Below are positions 10,047-22,106 of a stretch of DNA of 64,000 nucleotides, piece by piece. The number at the start of each line of letters is the position of its first letter. Positions within the stretch are counted from its first letter, which is position 1. The DNA is taken from positions 806,001-870,000 of the forward strand of contig NZ_FMBM01000001.1 in the NCBI RefSeq assembly GCF_900094735.1. Direction: 5' to 3'. Below the pieces are notes generated by a model, which had not been told where the DNA came from, ran no database searches, and was given only the letters and a program-made list of their open reading frames with translations. Origin of the DNA: Saliniramus fredricksonii (lineage in GTDB: Bacteria; Pseudomonadota; Alphaproteobacteria; Rhizobiales; Beijerinckiaceae). The position numbers and the translations under genes were made by a program.

Positions 10047-10709
10047 TCAGGCCGGGCTCAGCTCTGTAATGCGCAGAATGCGCCCGCGCGAATCGCTGAT
10101 GCTCGGCAAAATCTCATTGTTGAATCTCCAGTATCTGGATGATTCCGTCAATTCGATCTCGGCCCTGTCACCCTTGGGAAACAACCCCATCACACCAGTT
10201 TTCAACAGGGGAGATGCCCATTCCAGCAATTTGGGCAGTGGCGCGAGCGCACGCGCCGTCACCACATCGACCGCCCCGGCAAAACCGGCGATCACATCTT
10301 CGATTCGCGCATTATGCACGCGCACCGGCGCTCCCGTCAGGCGAGCAACATGGCGGATAAAGGCGCATTTGCGCGCATTGCTCTCGACACAATGGACCAC
10401 ACATGGTGAATCGCCCGAAGCCGGAGACGCGTGTTTGAGCATGATGGCGATGACGAGACCCGGCAATCCGGCACCGGAGCCGAGGTCGAGCCAACGCCGT
10501 GCCTCCGGAGCAAGAGCCCGCAATTGCATGGAATCAGCGATATGCCGCGTCCACACGTCATCGAGGGTCTTGCCACCGACGAGGTTCTTTGCATTCTGCC
10601 AGCTCTGCAATTCGCTGACCAGCGTGGTGAGGTCGTCCAGTGTTTCACGTGAAACAGCCCTGGCGATGGAATCCGGAACTGACGGTATTGCCCCTTCTGA
10701 ACGGCTCAT
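10047..10709 (-). CDS. rsmG: 16S rRNA (guanine-527-N7)-methyltransferase
   Basis: S-adenosylmethionine-dependent methyltransferase that modifies G527 of 16S rRNA in the 530 loop. The motif [17 protein letters not shown] is the SAM-binding glycine-rich loop, and the protein has a normal 220 residues. Its ATG overlaps the stop of mnmG (ATGA), so the two are coupled. A perfect parS palindrome lies in its first 25 codons (10641-10656), encoding the stretch around AVSRETL. Confidence 0.95.
   Translation of the reverse strand: MSRSEGAIPSVPDSIARAVSRETLDDLTTLVSELQSWQNAKNLVGGKTLDDVWTRHIADSMQLRALAPEARRWLDLGSGAGLPGLVIAIMLKHASPASGDSPCVVHCVESNARKCAFIRHVARLTGAPVRVHNARIEDVIAGFAGAVDVVTARALAPLPKLLEWASPLLKTGVMGLFPKGDRAEIELTESSRYWRFNNEILPSISDSRGRILRITELSPA
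10641..10656. promoter_or_regulatory. parS centromere site 2 (inside rsmG)
   Basis: Second perfect TGTTTCACGTGAAACA palindrome, in the 5' part of rsmG and about 0.6 kb upstream of parA. Confidence 0.95.
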
Positions 10710-12571
10710 TCCGCAGCATCCTGCCCGACCCGCTGCCGCCGCGCATGGCCCGCCAGCAGCGTGATCGCCGCCGGCGTCATTCCCTCCATCCGGGCCGCCT
10801 GCCCCAGCGTATGCGGCCGTACCGCTTTCAGCTTTGTCCGGAGTTCGTTCGAAAGACCCGGGAGCCCGTCGAAATCGAGATCGGCAGCCAGCAGAATCCC
10901 CTCGTCACGGCGATGCGCGGCGATATCCGCAGCCTGGCGATCGAGATAGACCGCGTAGGTCGCATCCGTTTCCAGCCTCGACGCGACAGATGCCGGCACC
11001 GCCGCCAGAGCCGGCCAGATTGCAGCGAGTCGCGCCCAGTCGATATCCGGATAGGAGAGCAGCTGAAATGCATCCCGGCGCACGCCGTCGCGGTTCAGCG
11101 TCAAACCGGCCCGTGCCGCCTCGTTCGGCGTCAGACTATGCGCGGCGAGAAGTGCGCGGGCACCGGCCAATGCATCCTGCCGCGCACGGAAATGCGCCGT
11201 GCGGCGCTCGCCAACGCAGCCGATTTCCAGGCCTCGCGCGGTCAGCCGCTCATCGGCATTGTCGATGCGCAGGCTCAGGCGATATTCCGAGCGCGAGGTG
11301 AACATACGATAGGGCTCGCTGACGCCGCGCGTCACCAGATCGTCGATCAGCACACCGATATAGGATTCTGCTCGATCAAAGATCACGCCGGCGCTGCCAC
11401 CGGCACGACGCGCCGCGTTGAGTCCGGCCACCAGCCCCTGCGCCGCGGCTTCCTCATAGCCGGTCGTCCCGTTGATCTGGCCGGCGAGGAACAGCCCGGC
11501 AATGGCACGGCTTTCCAGGGTTGGCCCGAGATTGCGCGGATCGACGTAATCGTATTCGATCGCATAGCCCGGCTTGAGCATCACGGCGCGTTCGAGACCG
11601 GGGATCCTCTGCAGAATGCCCGCTTGGACTTCTTCCGGGAGCGATGTCGAAATGCCGTTGGGATAAACGGTTTTATCGTCGAGGCCTTCGGGTTCGAGAA
11701 AGATCTGATGCGCCGCGCGATCGGCAAAGCGCACCACCTTGTCCTCGATCGACGGGCAATAGCGCGGCCCGGTTCCGGAAATGTCGCCGGAATACATCGG
11801 GGCCCGATGCAGATTGGCGCGGATCAGATCATGCGCCCTCCCGGTCGTACGGGTGATACCACAGGAGACCTGCGGTGTGATGATCCGCTCGGTCAGATCC
11901 GAAAATGGCACCGGATCGTCATCGGCTTCCTGGATATCAACCCCGGCCCAGTCGATGCTGCGCCCGTCGAGACGCGGCGGCGTCCCGGTCTTGAGTCGCC
12001 CCAGATCGAAGCCGAACCGGTCCAGCGTGGCGGAGAGGCCGAGCGCCGGCGCTTCACCCGCGCGACCGGCGGGAATCTTGCGCTCGCCGATATGGATCAG
12101 CCCACGCAGGAAGGTCCCGGTGGTAATCACCACGGCACCGGTTGGCAGGCTGCGCCCGTCAGCGAGCTTCAGGGCTGCCACGCGCCCATCGCGGACGTCG
12201 ATATCGTCGGCCTCGCCTTCGATCACGGTCAGGCCCTGGATCGCGGCGATCTCCGCCTGCATGGCGCGGGCATAGAGCTTGCGATCGGCCTGGCTGCGCG
12301 GCCCGCGCACCGCCGGGCCCTTGCGGCGGTTGAGCAGGCGAAACTGGATACCGGCCTGGTCGGCAATCCGCCCCATCAGCCCGTCCAGGGCATCGATTTC
12401 GCGCACGAGATGCCCCTTGCCAAGACCACCGATCGCCGGATTGCACGACATCGCCCCGATCGTGTCGCGGCGATGCGTGACGAGTGCGGTGCGGGCGCCG
12501 AGCCGCGCGGCGGAAGCGGCTGCTTCCGTACCAGCATGCCCACCCCCCACGACGATGACGTCATAATCCAT
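10706..12571 (-). CDS. mnmG: tRNA uridine-5-carboxymethylaminomethyl modification enzyme MnmG
   Basis: FAD protein that, with MnmE, makes the cmnm5 modification at wobble U34 of several tRNAs. It starts [18 protein letters not shown], giving the GxGxxG dinucleotide-binding loop. [28 protein letters not shown] is typical and includes the conserved Cys. At 621 residues it is full length. It heads the mnmG-rsmG-parA-parB group. Its usual neighbour mnmE is 9.5 kb away on the other side of the origin candidate and on the other strand (see findings). Confidence 0.97.
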   Translation of the reverse strand: MDYDVIVVGGGHAGTEAAASAARLGARTALVTHRRDTIGAMSCNPAIGGLGKGHLVREIDALDGLMGRIADQAGIQFRLLNRRKGPAVRGPRSQADRKLYARAMQAEIAAIQGLTVIEGEADDIDVRDGRVAALKLADGRSLPTGAVVITTGTFLRGLIHIGERKIPAGRAGEAPALGLSATLDRFGFDLGRLKTGTPPRLDGRSIDWAGVDIQEADDDPVPFSDLTERIITPQVSCGITRTTGRAHDLIRANLHRAPMYSGDISGTGPRYCPSIEDKVVRFADRAAHQIFLEPEGLDDKTVYPNGISTSLPEEVQAGILQRIPGLERAVMLKPGYAIEYDYVDPRNLGPTLESRAIAGLFLAGQINGTTGYEEAAAQGLVAGLNAARRAGGSAGVIFDRAESYIGVLIDDLVTRGVSEPYRMFTSRSEYRLSLRIDNADERLTARGLEIGCVGERRTAHFRARQDALAGARALLAAHSLTPNEAARAGLTLNRDGVRRDAFQLLSYPDIDWARLAAIWPALAAVPASVASRLETDATYAVYLDRQAADIAAHRRDEGILLAADLDFDGLPGLSNELRTKLKAVRPHTLGQAARMEGMTPAAITLLAGHARRQRVGQDAAE

Positions 12572-12677
12572 GGTCGAGCTCCGCTCTGTCCTGCTCTGGC
12601 TGACGGGAATGCCGTGTGGATACAGGAAAATGCCCCGATTTCAAAGGCTTTCCGCATCGAGCGATGCAGGAATGCCC

Positions 12678-13370
12678 TCAGAAGCGCAGAACCCGCAACA
12701 GCCGCGCCACGTCGAGAAGCGCAACCAGGGCCGATGCGATATAGGTGTAAGCTGCAGCGCGCAAAACCGAGCGCGCTCCGGGGAGATCGCGCTGTTCGAG
12801 ATAACCACCCTTTTCCAGGATGGGCAGCGCGCGGTTGAAGCTCGCATCCATCTCGACGGGAAGGGTGAGGATATGGATCAGCACTCGCGAGCCGAGCAGC
12901 GCCACCACGACACCGATCTGCAAGAGGATGAGCACTGGTGATTTCACCAGAATCGCCACGATTGGTGCGAGCGCGAGAATGATCGCGGCGGCGACCTCAA
13001 TGGAGCGGACCGAACCGGCGAGCCGCACACGTGTGGCCAGGAGCGTATTGCCGTCGGCATGCTGCATCGCGTGGGAGGATTCATGCGCGGCGACGGCCAC
13101 TGCAGTCACCGAACGACCATCGTAATTGTCCGGCGAGAGCCGCACCACGCGCTCGATCGGATCGTAATGATCGGCGCCCGGCTGGGCGAGTTCGACGCGC
13201 ACGTCCCGCAGACCGGCCAGATCGAGCAGATGCCGGGCAAGCTCACCCCCGGTCCCGGGAAAATCCTCACGTTCGACGGCATGCTTGCGCATCGAGGCAC
13301 GAACCCACCATTGCGGCAGGAAGACGAGCGCGAGAAAGATGGCGGCGATGGTGATCAGGATCAGCGGCAT
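12678..13370 (-). CDS. Neutral zinc metallopeptidase, YugP-like membrane protein
   Basis: Membrane-embedded metallopeptidase of the Zn_peptidase_2 (YugP) type. The zinc motif HESSH lies in AVAAHESSHAMQHADG near residue 95. An N-terminal helix (LILITIAAIFLALVFLP) and two or three further hydrophobic segments follow, and DASFNRAL near residue 185 may carry the next ligand region. At 230 residues it has the usual length. The substrate is unknown. It is transcribed divergently from trpF across a 217-base gap. Confidence 0.82.
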   Translation of the reverse strand: MPLILITIAAIFLALVFLPQWWVRASMRKHAVEREDFPGTGGELARHLLDLAGLRDVRVELAQPGADHYDPIERVVRLSPDNYDGRSVTAVAVAAHESSHAMQHADGNTLLATRVRLAGSVRSIEVAAAIILALAPIVAILVKSPVLILLQIGVVVALLGSRVLIHILTLPVEMDASFNRALPILEKGGYLEQRDLPGARSVLRAAAYTYIASALVALLDVARLLRVLRF

Positions 13371-13587
13371 TATACCTTACAAATAGGTGAGGGACAGATG
13401 AAAGCGAAGGCCGTATCTGCACCGGCCATGGCGGAAAAACGCCGCAGGGACGCGCGAAGTGTCGGCTGACGACTTTCCTTCGGCCCCGGGTTTCACATAT
13501 ACCGGACAATGATCGCTATCGGAGGGCGCTGGACGCTATTGCTTCGGCGGCAGAAGGCGGTATCCGGGTGAGCGAGGGCAGGGTGCG

Positions 13588-14280
13588 ATGAATAATGAGA
13601 TCAAGATCTGCGGTTTGCGCGATGCGCCGGCACTCGATGCCGCGCTCGATGCCGGTGCGGATCTGGTCGGCTTCGTGCAGTTTCCCAAAAGCCCCCGCCA
13701 TATCGCGCTCGACATGGCAGGGCCGCTGTCGCAACGCGCCTCCGGGAAAGCGCTGCGCGTCGCGCTTGCGGTCGATCCCGATGACGCGGCCCTGGAGAAG
13801 ATCCTCGCCGCCATTGATCCCGACATCCTGCAATTGCACGGACGCGAGAGCCCGCAGCGTGTCACCGAGATCAGGCATCGTTTCGGCGTTAACGTCATGA
13901 AGGCAATCGGCATTGCCGATGCGGCTGATCTGGCGCAGATCAGCGTTTACCGCGCCTGTTGTGATCGCATCCTCGTCGATGCCAAGCCGCCGGCGATGCC
14001 GGAAGCCCTGCCTGGCGGAAACGGTCTCACCTTCGACTGGCAGCTGATCGCCGGGCTCGACGACAAGGCCGGTCTGATGTTGTCAGGCGGCCTGAATCCG
14101 GCCAATGTCGGCGACGCGATCGCCCTCACCGGGGTGGATGCGGTGGATGTCTCCTCGGGCGTGGAAAGCGCGCCCGGCGAGAAGGACCCGCAACGCATTG
14201 CACAATTCATCGAGGCCGCCCGCGCGGCCTTCCGGCAGCGCGCGGCGCCGTCGGCGAACGAGAAGGCGAAATCGGCGTGA
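13588..14280 (+). CDS. trpF: Phosphoribosylanthranilate isomerase
   Basis: TIM-barrel enzyme of tryptophan synthesis (PRA to CdRP). The active-site cysteine is in EIKICGLRD near residue 8 and the general acid is in RILVDAK. The C-terminal phosphate-binding [11 protein letters not shown] and DVSSGVE motifs are present. It has 230 residues. The stop overlaps the GTG start of trpB as GTGA, making a tight trpF-trpB-trpA operon. I see no trp leader peptide or attenuator in the 217 bases upstream. Confidence 0.96.
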   Translation: MNNEIKICGLRDAPALDAALDAGADLVGFVQFPKSPRHIALDMAGPLSQRASGKALRVALAVDPDDAALEKILAAIDPDILQLHGRESPQRVTEIRHRFGVNVMKAIGIADAADLAQISVYRACCDRILVDAKPPAMPEALPGGNGLTFDWQLIAGLDDKAGLMLSGGLNPANVGDAIALTGVDAVDVSSGVESAPGEKDPQRIAQFIEAARAAFRQRAAPSANEKAKSA

Positions 14281-15527
14281 ACGCACCGCAAACCCCCAAT
14301 TCCTTCCGCAACGGACCGGACGAGACCGGCCATTTCGGACGTTTCGGCGGCCGTTTCGTCGCCGAGACGTTGATGCCCAACATCCTCGAACTGCAGGAAG
14401 CCTATGAGGCCGCCAAGGTCGATCCGGCTTTCGCGCAGGAGATGGAGGGCTATCTCAAGCATTATGTCGGGCGCCCCAGCCCGCTCTACTACGCCGAGCG
14501 CTTCACCGAGTATCTGCGTGGGCAGGCGAAGGCGGCCGGCAAGAGCGGCGGCGCCAAGGTCTATCTCAAGCGCGACGAGCTCAACCATACCGGCGCGCAC
14601 AAGGTCAACAACGTGCTCGGCCAGATCCTGCTGGCCATGCGCATGGGCAAGAAGCGGATCATCGCAGAGACCGGCGCCGGCCAGCATGGGGTGGCGACGG
14701 CGACGCTGTGTGCGCGGTTCGGGCTCGATTGCGTCGTCTATATGGGCGCTGTCGATGTCGAACGGCAGCGCCCCAACGTGTTTCGCATGAACATGCTCGG
14801 TGCCGAGGTCGTGCCGGTGCAATCAGGCTCGAAGACGCTCAAGGATGCGATGAACGAGGCCCTGCGCGACTGGGTCACCAATGTGGATACGACATTCTAC
14901 TGCATCGGCACGGTGGCCGGCCCGCATCCCTATCCCGCCATGGTGCGCGATTTCCAGGCGGTGATCGGCACCGAGGCAAAGGCGCAGATGCTCGAAGCCG
15001 AGGGGCGCCTGCCCGATTCGCTGATCGCGGCAATCGGCGGCGGCTCCAACGCCATCGGCCTGTTCCATCCCTTCCTGGATGATGCCTCCGTCGAAATCTA
15101 CGGCGTCGAGGCGGCGGGCCACGGGGTGGAGAGCGGCGAGCATGCCGCCTCCCTGTCCGGCGGCAAGCCCGGCGTGCTGCACGGCAACCGCACCTATCTC
15201 CTGATGAACGATGACGGCCAGATCACCGATGCGCATTCGATCTCGGCCGGGCTCGATTATCCCGGCATCGGCCCCGAGCATTCATGGCTTCACGAATCGG
15301 GCCGCGTCAAATATATCCATGCCACCGACAAGGAGGCGCTGGACGCCTTTCAGCTGATGTCGAAGCTGGAAGGCATCATTCCCGCCCTGGAACCCTCCCA
15401 CGCCATCGCCCGGGCTGCGGATATCGCCATGGACAAGCCGCAGGACCACCTGATGATCATCAATCTGTGCGGGCGCGGCGACAAGGACATCTTTACCGTG
15501 GCCGAACATCTGGGGGAAGGGTTGTGA
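14277..15527 (+). CDS. trpB: Tryptophan synthase beta chain
   Basis: PLP enzyme that condenses indole with serine. It has the PLP lysine in [13 protein letters not shown] and the glycine-rich phosphate-binding loop [23 protein letters not shown] also marks a standard TrpB1. The start is GTG at 14277, overlapping the trpF stop, which gives 416 residues. The end overlaps the GTG of trpA. The alpha-beta channel partner is the next gene. Confidence 0.97.
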   Translation: MNAPQTPNSFRNGPDETGHFGRFGGRFVAETLMPNILELQEAYEAAKVDPAFAQEMEGYLKHYVGRPSPLYYAERFTEYLRGQAKAAGKSGGAKVYLKRDELNHTGAHKVNNVLGQILLAMRMGKKRIIAETGAGQHGVATATLCARFGLDCVVYMGAVDVERQRPNVFRMNMLGAEVVPVQSGSKTLKDAMNEALRDWVTNVDTTFYCIGTVAGPHPYPAMVRDFQAVIGTEAKAQMLEAEGRLPDSLIAAIGGGSNAIGLFHPFLDDASVEIYGVEAAGHGVESGEHAASLSGGKPGVLHGNRTYLLMNDDGQITDAHSISAGLDYPGIGPEHSWLHESGRVKYIHATDKEALDAFQLMSKLEGIIPALEPSHAIARAADIAMDKPQDHLMIINLCGRGDKDIFTVAEHLGEGL

Positions 15528-16360
15528 GCAGCCGCATCGAAAGCCGTTTCGCGCAATGCCGCGCCGAGGGGCGCGCGGCGCTCGTGACCTATGTCATGGC
15601 CGGCGATCCGGATCCCGAAACCTCGCTCGCGGTGATGCGGGCCCTGCCGAAAGCCGGGGCGGATATCGTCGAATTCGGCATGCCGTTCACCGATCCGATG
15701 GCCGATGGCCCGGCGATCCAGGCGGCGGGTTTGCGGGCGCTGAAAGCGGGGCAGGATACGGTGAAGACGCTCGATCTCGTGCGCCGCTTCCGCGAGGAGG
15801 ATGCCGAAACGCCGGTCATCCTGATGGGCTATTTCAACCCGGTCGAGCAATACGGCGTCCCGCGCTTCATCGATGATGCGAAAACCGCCGGCGTCGACGG
15901 GCTGATCATCGTCGATCTGCCGCCGGAAGAAGACGACCAGCTCTGCATCCCGGCCCTCGAAGCCGGGCTCGCCTTCATCCGTCTGGCCACCCCGACCACC
16001 GACGACAAGCGCCTGCCGGCAGTGCTCAAACATACCGGCGGCTTCGTCTATTACGTCTCGATCACCGGCATTACCGGTGCCGCGACACCCGATTTCGACA
16101 AGGTTTCCGGCGCGGTCGGGCGCATCAAGCGCCATACCGATCTGCCGGTGGTGGTCGGTTTCGGCGTGAAGAACGGCGATCATGCCGAATCGATCGCGCG
16201 GGGGGCCGACGGCGTCGTGGTGGGCTCCGCCCTGATCGCGGCGCTCGAAGCCACCTATGACGCGCAGGGCCGCGCCACGGCGCAGAGCATCCCCGCCGTC
16301 GAGTCACTGGTGCGCGATCTCGCCGCCGGCGTGCGTCGCGCGGCCCGCCAGCCGGCCTAG
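15524..16360 (+). CDS. trpA: Tryptophan synthase alpha chain
   Basis: TIM-barrel subunit that cleaves indole-3-glycerol phosphate. The catalytic Glu is in [17 protein letters not shown] and the catalytic Asp is in IIVDLPPEE. The open frame extends back to 15284 inside trpB. The GTG at 15524 is chosen because it overlaps the trpB stop as GTGA and gives [15 protein letters not shown], the usual beginning, with 278 residues. It is convergent with the regulatory-protein gene 12 bases downstream. Confidence 0.96.
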   Translation: MSSRIESRFAQCRAEGRAALVTYVMAGDPDPETSLAVMRALPKAGADIVEFGMPFTDPMADGPAIQAAGLRALKAGQDTVKTLDLVRRFREEDAETPVILMGYFNPVEQYGVPRFIDDAKTAGVDGLIIVDLPPEEDDQLCIPALEAGLAFIRLATPTTDDKRLPAVLKHTGGFVYYVSITGITGAATPDFDKVSGAVGRIKRHTDLPVVVGFGVKNGDHAESIARGADGVVVGSALIAALEATYDAQGRATAQSIPAVESLVRDLAAGVRRAARQPA

Positions 16361-16372
16361 AGGATCACGCTG

Positions 16373-17203
16373 TCAGGTCGCGATGAATTTCATCTTGTGG
16401 GCGCGGTAGTGATCGATGATGGCCGCTGCCGTCTCCTCGATGGAACGGCGCGTCACGTCGATCATCGGCCAGCGATTGCGCGCGAAAAGACGTTTGGAAT
16501 AGGCGATCTCCTCGGCGACCGCCGCGCGATCGGTGTAATCCGTCTTCTCGGAAGCATGCAGGCTCAGGATCCGGTTCTCGCGGATCTGGACGAGGCGCTC
16601 GGGCGAGGCGATCAGCCCGATCATCAGCGGTTTCCTTGCACTTTCCACATGGGGCGGCAGGGGGATTCCCGGTACCAGCGGGATATTCGCGGTCTTGAGC
16701 CCGCGATTCGCAAGATAGATCGCAGTCGGCGTCTTCGAGGTGCGGCTGACGCCGAAGAGCAGCACATCAGCCTCTTCGATATCCGCAGGCAATTGCCCGT
16801 CATCATGCATCAGCGTGAAATTCATGGCGTCGATGCGCTTGAAATAATCCGCATTCAGCATGTGCTGGGCACCCGGACGCGCCGTTGAATCGGCGCCGAG
16901 ATAGGCCTTGAACAGGCTGTGTACGGGCGAGAGCACCGCCAGGCAGGGCGAGCCCGTATCGCGGCAGGCTGCCTCGAGCCGTTCCGAGAGCTCGCTCTCG
17001 ACCAGGGTATAAAGCACGATTCCCGGCGCCGCCTCGATCTCCGCGATGACACGGTCGAGCTGCTGCGGTGAGCGCACCAGCGGATAGACATGCTCGATCG
17101 CGGAAACGCCTTCATATTGCGCCGTCGCGGCACGGGCGACCGTGATCAGGGTCTCACCGGTCGAATCGGATACGAGATGAAGGTGAAAGAAGCTGCGTCC
17201 CAT
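16373..17203 (-). CDS. Pyruvate, phosphate dikinase regulatory protein (PPSR/PDRP family, DUF299)
   Basis: Bifunctional ADP-dependent kinase and Pi-dependent phosphorylase that switches pyruvate,phosphate dikinase or PEP synthetase off and on. The start [15 protein letters not shown] and the P-loop-like [15 protein letters not shown] are the family hallmarks. The open frame begins at 17302. ATG codons at 17218 and 17203 give shorter products, and I prefer 17203 ([14 protein letters not shown], 276 residues) because homologues begin close to this motif. It flanks the origin candidate on the side opposite hemE, as in other alphaproteobacteria. Confidence 0.92.
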   Translation of the reverse strand: MGRSFFHLHLVSDSTGETLITVARAATAQYEGVSAIEHVYPLVRSPQQLDRVIAEIEAAPGIVLYTLVESELSERLEAACRDTGSPCLAVLSPVHSLFKAYLGADSTARPGAQHMLNADYFKRIDAMNFTLMHDDGQLPADIEEADVLLFGVSRTSKTPTAIYLANRGLKTANIPLVPGIPLPPHVESARKPLMIGLIASPERLVQIRENRILSLHASEKTDYTDRAAVAEEIAYSKRLFARNRWPMIDVTRRSIEETAAAIIDHYRAHKMKFIAT

Positions 17204-17308
17204 TTGTCGCCCCGCCATGTACCGATCCGTCGCGATCGCTGCCACAAGCCGCGAATCACCTGACCATGCATTCCACGAGCCGGGTTTTCCCGCAAGCATC
17301 ACGCATCC

Positions 17309-17695
17309 TGTGGACGGATTCGGAGAGCAGGCGAGCTCGGACCGGCAGGCTGCGCGAGTCGGGGATGATCATCAACAATCGCGATTCCGTGGAAGCCAGA
17401 ATCGACCCCGATGGGGGAATCGGGTGAATCGCGATTCGCTCCGGGCTGATACGCGCGGCGGATCGACGCGTTAATACTTTGTTAAGGAATGGTTTCGTTA
17501 ATCAATCGTTAATGCTTTGGGACAGGTTCGATCCTCCACAACCCATGCCCAGCCGGTTGTGGATGAGCTGTGGATGGTTTTGTGTGGACGGAATCAGGCT
17601 GCCAAGGAAAAACCAATAAAGATTCAGGATTCTAATTTGTTTTTTTGATTCCGGATCAAGGCGTTGATCGCATCGCCTTCGGGGCTTATCGAAGG
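17309..17695. other. Candidate chromosomal replication origin (oriC)
   Basis: Non-coding stretch between the PPDK regulatory-protein gene and hemE, the place of Caulobacter-type origins. It holds two exact TTAA-N7-TTAA boxes (17471-17485 and 17498-17512). DnaA-box-like words TGTGGATGA (17558), TGTGGATGG (17569) and TGTGGACGG (17309, 17583) are present, with a T-rich run at 17639-17646. Eleven GANTC sites begin at 17317, 17356, 17383, 17399, 17417, 17426, 17433, 17591, 17621, 17628 and 17647. About one or two GANTC would be expected by chance. Three parS sites lie within 10 kb. The call rests on these motifs plus position and has not been computed. Confidence 0.8.
17471..17512. promoter_or_regulatory. 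Pair of CtrA-type binding boxes
   Basis: TTAATACTTTGTTAA at 17471-17485 and TTAATCAATCGTTAA at 17498-17512 both fit TTAA-N7-TTAA exactly and are 12 bases apart. In Caulobacter, CtrA bound to such boxes in the origin blocks replication; the same role is inferred here. Confidence 0.75.
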
Positions 17696-17736
17696 TGTAT
17701 GACAGGCGTCGCTCGGCGACGCATTGCGAGGGAGTG

Positions 17737-18789
17737 ATGCTGTTGACCGAGACGACGCAAAGCCGGGCGATCATGCGGGTTCTCGATGGCGAAGCAGTCT
17801 GGCCGCCCCCGATCTGGGTGATGCGCCAGGCCGGACGCTATCTGCCGGAATACCGCGCCAAGCGCGCGGAGGCCGGCGGCTTCCTCGACATGTGTTACAA
17901 TCCCGATTTCGCCGTCGAAGTGACCCTGCAGCCAATCCGGCGGTTCGGCTTCGATGCCGCAATCATGTTTTCCGACATCCTCGTCGTGCCACATGCGCTC
18001 GGCCAGAATCTCTGGTTCGCCGAGGGTGAGGGCCCGCGTCTCGATCCGGTGACGACGCGCGCGGATCTCGCCAAGCTGCGCGAGCGTGACCCCGCAGAAC
18101 ATCTCGCGCCGGTCTTCGAGACGTTGCGCCGCCTGCGCCGGGAATTGCCAGCCGAGACAACGCTGCTCGGTTTCTGCGGAGCACCCTGGACCGTGGCAAG
18201 TTACATGATCGCGGGCAAGAGCACGCCGGATCAGGCGCCGGCGCGCATCGCCGCCTATCGTGATCCGGAATTCATGGCTGCGCTGATCGACATGCTGGTC
18301 GAGACCTCGATCGATTATCTGACCGCCCAGGTCGATGCCGGTGCGGATGCGATCCAGCTTTTCGAGAGTTTCGGTGCCGCGCTCTCGGCGCCGCTTCTGG
18401 AGCCGCTCTCGTTGACGCCCATGCGCCGAATTGTCGAGGGGCTGAAGGCCCGGCGTCCGCAAGCCAGGGTCATCGTCTTCCTGCGCGGGGGCGGGCCCAA
18501 TCTCGCCAAACTCGTGGAAGCGGGCTTTTCCGATGCCGTCGCTCTCGACTGGTCGCTGGATCTCGCACGGGTGTTGCCGACGCTGCCGCCGACGCTTCCG
18601 ACCCAGGGCAATCTCGATCCGCTGGCGCTGGTAGCCGGTGGCAAGGCCCTGGATGAGGGGGTGGATGCAGTCCTGGCCGCCGCGCGCGGGCGCCCGCATA
18701 TCTTCAATCTCGGCCACGGCATCGTGCCGCAGACGCCGGTCGAGCACGTCGCGCAGATGATCGCGCGGGTGCGGGCGGCGCAGGTCTGA
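17737..18789 (+). CDS. hemE: Uroporphyrinogen decarboxylase
   Basis: Cytoplasmic enzyme that removes the four acetate carboxyls of uroporphyrinogen III in haem synthesis. The signature WVMRQAGRYLPEYR near residue 30 and the LGFCGAPWTVASYMI segment are present. The frame is open from a GTG at 17695. GAGGGAG at 17728-17734 points to a start just after it. I take the ATG at 17737 (MLLTETTQSRAIM, 350 residues), although the spacing is short and the CTG or TTG one or two codons later fits the spacing better. It heads hemE-hemJ-rho-mnmE, running away from the origin. Confidence 0.95.
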   Translation: MLLTETTQSRAIMRVLDGEAVWPPPIWVMRQAGRYLPEYRAKRAEAGGFLDMCYNPDFAVEVTLQPIRRFGFDAAIMFSDILVVPHALGQNLWFAEGEGPRLDPVTTRADLAKLRERDPAEHLAPVFETLRRLRRELPAETTLLGFCGAPWTVASYMIAGKSTPDQAPARIAAYRDPEFMAALIDMLVETSIDYLTAQVDAGADAIQLFESFGAALSAPLLEPLSLTPMRRIVEGLKARRPQARVIVFLRGGGPNLAKLVEAGFSDAVALDWSLDLARVLPTLPPTLPTQGNLDPLALVAGGKALDEGVDAVLAAARGRPHIFNLGHGIVPQTPVEHVAQMIARVRAAQV

Positions 18790-18805
18790 GGACCAGGACA
18801 CGGCG

Positions 18806-19240
18806 ATGAGCGATCCCTATCTCTGGCTGAAATTCATCCATATCCTCGCCATCATCTCCTGGATGGCGGGCCTGCTCTATCTGCCGCGGCTGTTCGTCTA
18901 TCACGTCGATGCCGAGATCGGTTCGCGTCAATCCGAGACCTTCAAGGTGATGGAAAGGCGGCTGATGAAGGCGATTACCACGCCGGCCATGATCGTCAGC
19001 GTGATTACCGGTTTGTGGCTGGGCTTCATGGCTGGATGGTGGTCCTCCGGCTGGCTGCATGCCAAGACGCTGCTTGTCGTCTTTCTGCTGGCAAGCCACA
19101 TCTATCTGGCGCGGGTGGTGAAAATCTTCGCGCGCGACGCCAATACCCGCCCGGGGCGCTGGTACCGCATCATCAACGAAGTGCCGACGGTGCTGATGAT
19201 CGGCATCGTTTTTTTCGTGGTGATGAAGCCTTTCGGCTGA
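18806..19240 (+). CDS. hemJ: Protoporphyrinogen IX oxidase HemJ (UPF0093)
   Basis: Membrane haem-binding oxidase that converts protoporphyrinogen IX to protoporphyrin IX in most alphaproteobacteria. It has 144 residues in four hydrophobic helices. The conserved His lies in LKFIHILAIISWMAGLLYLPRLF, followed by VYHVDAE. The lysine/Trp-rich segment WLHAKTLLV also matches the family. It follows hemE after 16 bases, so two consecutive haem steps are co-transcribed. Confidence 0.93.
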   Translation: MSDPYLWLKFIHILAIISWMAGLLYLPRLFVYHVDAEIGSRQSETFKVMERRLMKAITTPAMIVSVITGLWLGFMAGWWSSGWLHAKTLLVVFLLASHIYLARVVKIFARDANTRPGRWYRIINEVPTVLMIGIVFFVVMKPFG

Positions 19241-19459
19241 GCCATTGACGGCCGCGTGTGATTTTTTCTTGTGATCTGCGCCAAAACGGTTTAAGCGTTT
19301 CAAATCTTCCCTGATAGACAGGTTGCGTTGCATCGCCTTGATGGAACCCGCCCATAGCGGCAGGTCCTCGACCCGGCGTAAAATTCCCCCGCAAGGCAGA
19401 ATGTCGGACGGTTCCCCACCGTTACTTCTTTTCCCGAAACTGATCGAGAGTGTTCCCCG

Positions 19460-20725
<1,266 letters not shown>

Positions 20726-20771
20726 CGGGCCGCAGCCGCGGTCCGTTGGAGAACGCTCCCAGATCAGGCGC

Positions 20772-22088
20772 ATGGCCGAACGCGTATCAGGCGACGACAC
20801 CATTTTCGCTCCCGCCTCCGGTTTCGGGCGGGCCGGTATCTGCGTGATCCGGATTTCCGGATCTCAGACACGGGCCGCACTTGAAGCGATCGCGGGAGAG
20901 GTTCCGGCAGCGCGGGTCATGCGGCTGCGCGTGTTGCGTGATCCCCTTGACGACGCGGCGCTCGACCAGGCGCTGGTCGTCTTCTTCCCTGGCCCGGCGT
21001 CGTTTACGGGTGAGGATGTCGCGGAATTCCATATTCACGGCGGTCTCGCCGTGCGTCAGGCCGTGCTCGCCGCACTTTCGCAGATCACCGGGTGCCGGCC
21101 CGCAGAGGCCGGCGAGTTCACCCGCCGCGCCTTTCTGAACGGGCGCATGGATCTTTCCGAAGTCGAGGGCCTGGCCGATCTGATCGATGCCGAGACCGAG
21201 TTCCAGCGCCGTCAGGCCTTGCGGCAGCTCGAAGGCGGGCTCGGCGACGAGGCGGAACGCTGGCGCGAGGAAGCAATCGCATGCCAGGCCTTGCTCGAAG
21301 CCGCTCTCGATTTCGCTGATGAAGGTGATATCGCGGAGAATATCGAGAGCGAAGCCTTCGGCGTTGCGCTCGTGCTGCGTAATCAGATCGAAGCACAGCT
21401 ACGCAATGCCCGGCGCGGTGAGCGCCTGCGCGAAGGGTTCCACGTGGTCCTCGCCGGCCCGCCCAATGCAGGCAAGTCGACACTCCTGAACGCGCTCGCG
21501 CGCCGTGACGTCGCCATCGTCTCCCCGATTGCCGGCACCACGCGCGACGTGATCGAAGTGCGCTGCGATCTGGACGGCCTGCCGGTGACCATCGTTGATA
21601 CGGCGGGCCTGCGCGAAGCCGGGGACCTGATCGAGGAAGAAGGCATGGCGCGTGCCCGCGGGCAGATGGCGCAGGCCGATCTCGTGCTCTGGCTCGACCC
21701 GGCCGATGACCCCGCGCCGCTGCCGGACGATCTCGGGCCGCATCTGCATGTCGTGACCAAGGTCGACCGGGTCGTTGCGCCGGTCGAGCGCGGGGATATC
21801 GCCATCGCGGCCCCGTCGGGGGAGGGCATGGATGCGCTGCTCGCGCGCCTGCGCGAGGCGGCGGAATCGCTCTTCGGTGAAGGCGATGCGCTGATCACCC
21901 GCGAGCGCCACCGCATCGCGCTGATCGAGGCCTGCGAAGCGTTGCGGCGCGGTTGCGAGCAGAGGGAAACGGAGCTCTTCGCCGAGGATATGCGGCTCGC
22001 AGCGCGGGCGATCGGGCGGATCAGCGGGCGCGTCGATGTCGAAGACGTGCTCGACCACTTGTTTTCGAGCTTCTGTATCGGCAAGTGA
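20772..22088 (+). CDS. mnmE: tRNA uridine-5-carboxymethylaminomethyl modification GTPase MnmE
   Basis: GTPase partner of MnmG in tRNA wobble-uridine modification. The N-terminal tetrahydrofolate-binding domain begins DDTIFAPASGFGRAGICVIRISG. The G1 motif is AGPPNAGKSTLLNAL and G3 is DTAGLREAGD. The C terminus ends FCIGK with the catalytic cysteine. At 438 residues it is full length. A parS site lies 19 bases beyond the stop. The neighbour expected here, mnmG, is on the far side of the origin. Confidence 0.96.
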   Translation: MAERVSGDDTIFAPASGFGRAGICVIRISGSQTRAALEAIAGEVPAARVMRLRVLRDPLDDAALDQALVVFFPGPASFTGEDVAEFHIHGGLAVRQAVLAALSQITGCRPAEAGEFTRRAFLNGRMDLSEVEGLADLIDAETEFQRRQALRQLEGGLGDEAERWREEAIACQALLEAALDFADEGDIAENIESEAFGVALVLRNQIEAQLRNARRGERLREGFHVVLAGPPNAGKSTLLNALARRDVAIVSPIAGTTRDVIEVRCDLDGLPVTIVDTAGLREAGDLIEEEGMARARGQMAQADLVLWLDPADDPAPLPDDLGPHLHVVTKVDRVVAPVERGDIAIAAPSGEGMDALLARLREAAESLFGEGDALITRERHRIALIEACEALRRGCEQRETELFAEDMRLAARAIGRISGRVDVEDVLDHLFSSFCIGK

Positions 22089-22106
22089 ACGGAAGCGCTC
22101 CGCCGC

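Noticed and set aside
10640-12838. 732-codon open frame on the plus strand
   Set aside because: Antisense shadow of mnmG and the end of rsmG in GC-rich DNA; no family motifs, while mnmG on the other strand is complete.
17525-17545. tRNA-like GGTTCGATCC in the origin region
   Set aside because: The flanking bases do not form a T-arm stem and no acceptor, D or anticodon arms can be drawn.
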